Below, piece by piece: positions 4,245 to 5,827 of a stretch of DNA of 5,827 nt. Numbering within the stretch: position 1 is the first letter of the stretch; each line of letters opens with the position of its first letter. This stretch comes from Sporosarcina sp. GTDB lineage: Bacteria; Bacillota; Bacilli; Bacillales_A; Planococcaceae. The stretch lies in contig JARIDM010000233.1 in NCBI GenBank assembly GCA_029263945.1, forward strand, positions 1 to 5,827. The letters are read 5' to 3'. A program made the position numbers and the translations under genes. The notes under the pieces are model-generated. The model was given only the letters and a program-made list of their open reading frames with translations, was not told where the DNA came from and ran no database searches.

Positions 4245-5827
4245 TTAGTTGCTTCCGTGGCATTGTTTGTATTTCTTACCGCTACCGCATGGACACGGAT
4301 CATTACGACCTACACTGACTGTTCGTCGCGCAGGTTTTTTCTTCACTTGTTCTGCTTCTTCTGGATTTACAGCTTTTCCTTTGACAACTTCTTCACGTTC
4401 TAAATTATTACGAATCTCTGCCTTCATTGCAAATCTGGCTGCATCGTTTTCAATGGCAAGTACCATTTCTTCGAACATTGTGAAGCCTTCGCTCTGGTAT
4501 TCGCGCAGTGGATCCGTTTGGCCATACGCACGCAAGTGAATTCCTTGACGCAGTTGGTCCATGGCATCGATATGGTCTGTCCATTTCGAGTCAATCGCAC
4601 GAAGCAGAATGACTTTCTCAAACTCGCGCATACGTTCCGCAGTCATTTCTTCTTCTTTTTCATCGTAACGTGCACGCACATTTTCTTGAATTAACGCTAC
4701 AAGTTCATCCGTTGTTTTGCCTTCAAAGTCTTTTACCGTCAAGCGGTCTTCTGGTAGAAGGTTTGCACCAACAAAATCTTCAAGTCCTTTTAAGTACCAA
4801 TCAGCTGGATTTCCTTCCGTCGTATGCACCGCCACTGCACGGTCAATGACCTCAGCAATCATTCGTTCCACAATGCCGCGAATGTTCTCGGTCTCCAGTA
4901 CTTCGTTACGTTCTTTGTAAATAATCTCACGCTGTTGACGCAAAACATCATCATATTGGAGCAATCGTTTCCGTGAATCGAAGTTGTTTCCTTCAACTCT
5001 ACGCTGTGCAGATTCCACGGAGCGCGATACCATTTTCGACTGAATCGGCGTCTCATCATCCATGCCGAGTTTCGTCATCATCGACTTCATTTTATCGGAA
5101 CCAAAACGGCGCATCAATTCATCTTCAAGTGACAAATAGAACTGGGTAACCCCTTCATCTCCTTGACGTCCAGAACGTCCACGGAGCTGATTGTCAATCC
5201 GGCGTGATTCATGTCTTTCTGTACCGATAACCGCAAGTCCACCGACATCTGTGACGCCTTCGCCTAGTTTAATGTCTGTCCCACGACCCGCCATATTCGT
5301 TGCGATTGTTACCGCACCTTTTTGACCCGCTTCTAAAATAATTTCTGCTTCACGGCCATGGTTTTTCGCGTTCAACACATTATGCTTCACGCCGAACTTT
5401 TTCAAGTACTCGGAAATAATTTCAGACGTTTCAATTGCGACCGTACCGACAAGGACGGGTTGCCCTTTCTCATGACGCTTTTTAATGTCCTCAGAGACTG
5501 CTTTAAATTTACCATCCATAGAAGAATAAATTAAATCTGCACGGTCATCACGAATAATCGGACGGTTCGTTGGAATTTCAATAACGTTCATATTATAAAT
5601 ATTACGGAATTCCTCTTCCTCTGTTTTCGCAGTACCCGTCATCCCAGATAACTTTTCATACATACGTAAATAGTTCTGGAACGTAATTGTCGCAAGTGTC
5701 ATCGACTCATTTTGAACTTCTAAGCCTTCTTTTGCTTCAATCGCTTGGTGGAGGCCGTCACTATAACGACGCCCTTTCATCAGACGTCCCGTGAAGGAGT
5801 CCACAATGACCACACTGCCGTCTTCCA
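4245..5827 (-). CDS. secA: Preprotein translocase ATPase SecA, C-terminal part (5' end outside window)
   Basis: SecA pushes unfolded preproteins through the SecYEG channel using ATP. About 527 codons are visible; compared with the 841-residue B. subtilis protein, roughly the first 310 residues are missing. The visible part begins EDGSVVIVDSFTGRLMKGRR. Counting from the GTG codon at 5813 as residue 1, MTGTAKTEEEEF is at 58-69, the second nucleotide-binding fold follows with TNMAGRGTD at 172-180 and QLRGRSGRQGD at 209-219 (arginine finger region), and then the helical scaffold and two-helix finger (FEKVILLRAIDSKWTDHIDA, then MDQLRQGIHLRAYG). The protein ends in a zinc-binding tail, CPCGSGKKYKQCH (Cys507, Cys509, Cys518, His519), which in known SecA proteins binds SecB or ribosomes and lipids. 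The GTG at 5813 is an internal valine, not a start: the frame remains open to the window edge with conserved sequence. It shares a likely transcript with prfB. Confidence 0.98.
   Translation of the reverse strand, partial: EDGSVVIVDSFTGRLMKGRRYSDGLHQAIEAKEGLEVQNESMTLATITFQNYLRMYEKLSGMTGTAKTEEEEFRNIYNMNVIEIPTNRPIIRDDRADLIYSSMDGKFKAVSEDIKKRHEKGQPVLVGTVAIETSEIISEYLKKFGVKHNVLNAKNHGREAEIILEAGQKGAVTIATNMAGRGTDIKLGEGVTDVGGLAVIGTERHESRRIDNQLRGRSGRQGDEGVTQFYLSLEDELMRRFGSDKMKSMMTKLGMDDETPIQSKMVSRSVESAQRRVEGNNFDSRKRLLQYDDVLRQQREIIYKERNEVLETENIRGIVERMIAEVIDRAVAVHTTEGNPADWYLKGLEDFVGANLLPEDRLTVKDFEGKTTDELVALIQENVRARYDEKEEEMTAERMREFEKVILLRAIDSKWTDHIDAMDQLRQGIHLRAYGQTDPLREYQSEGFTMFEEMVLAIENDAARFAMKAEIRNNLEREEVVKGKAVNPEEAEQVKKKPARRTVSVGRNDPCPCGSGKKYKQCHGSN

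Noticed and set aside
4215..5059. Short frames across secA on both strands (4215-4403, 4249-4539, 4424-4621, 4717-4920, 4859-5059)
   Set aside because: All lie within or across the conserved secA coding region in other frames; they are shadows.
5811..5827. GTG at 5813 as the start of a short SecA
   Set aside because: The frame continues upstream as conserved SecA sequence (EDGS before VVIVD) to the window edge, so the gene is cut by the window rather than truncated.

Overview
The window reads as a core-genome segment of a low-GC Gram-positive bacterium of the order Bacillales. The evidence is the order secA-prfB-cccB-ftsE-ftsX, which is the order I know from Bacillus subtilis, together with strong AGGAGG-type ribosome binding sites and close protein similarity to the Bacillus homologues recalled from memory. 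A member of the Planococcaceae/Caryophanaceae (for example Sporosarcina-like) is a reasonable guess, but the sequence alone does not settle the genus. Every gene I can support lies on the minus strand. The plus-strand open frames are antisense shadows.

Reading in the direction of transcription (high to low coordinates), the window opens with the C-terminal two thirds of secA (4245 to beyond 5827), the motor ATPase of the Sec translocase. After a 32-bp gap without a terminator comes prfB (3108-4212), peptide chain release factor 2. Its reading frame is interrupted by an in-frame TGA at codon 26, inside the classic programmed +1 frameshift signal, so a simple open-frame search recovers only the last 328 codons. 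A modest hairpin terminator follows prfB. A 316-bp intergenic region then carries a candidate promoter and a perfect 20-bp interrupted palindrome ahead of cccB (2456-2791), a small lipoprotein cytochrome c-551. A strong hairpin terminator with T-runs on both sides abuts the cccB stop codon.

A new unit begins at about 2300 from a candidate extended -10 promoter: ftsE (1564-2250) and ftsX (690-1574) overlap by 11 bp, and 42 bp further on is the start of a secreted coiled-coil protein (647 to beyond 1). FtsE and FtsX form an ABC-transporter-like complex that controls peptidoglycan hydrolases across the membrane. The secreted protein looks like the N-terminal regulatory half of a CwlO/PcsB-type hydrolase or hydrolase activator, so it is very likely the FtsEX partner. 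Its catalytic end is outside the window.

The four genes from cccB onward appear to use non-ATG starts (TTG, GTG, TTG, GTG), each chosen from a ribosome binding site or family alignment. I see no mobile element, CRISPR array, tRNA or rRNA, and no convincing undescribed system. The items worth a second look are the recoding site in prfB, the palindrome before cccB, the run of non-ATG starts and the ftsEX-hydrolase arrangement.
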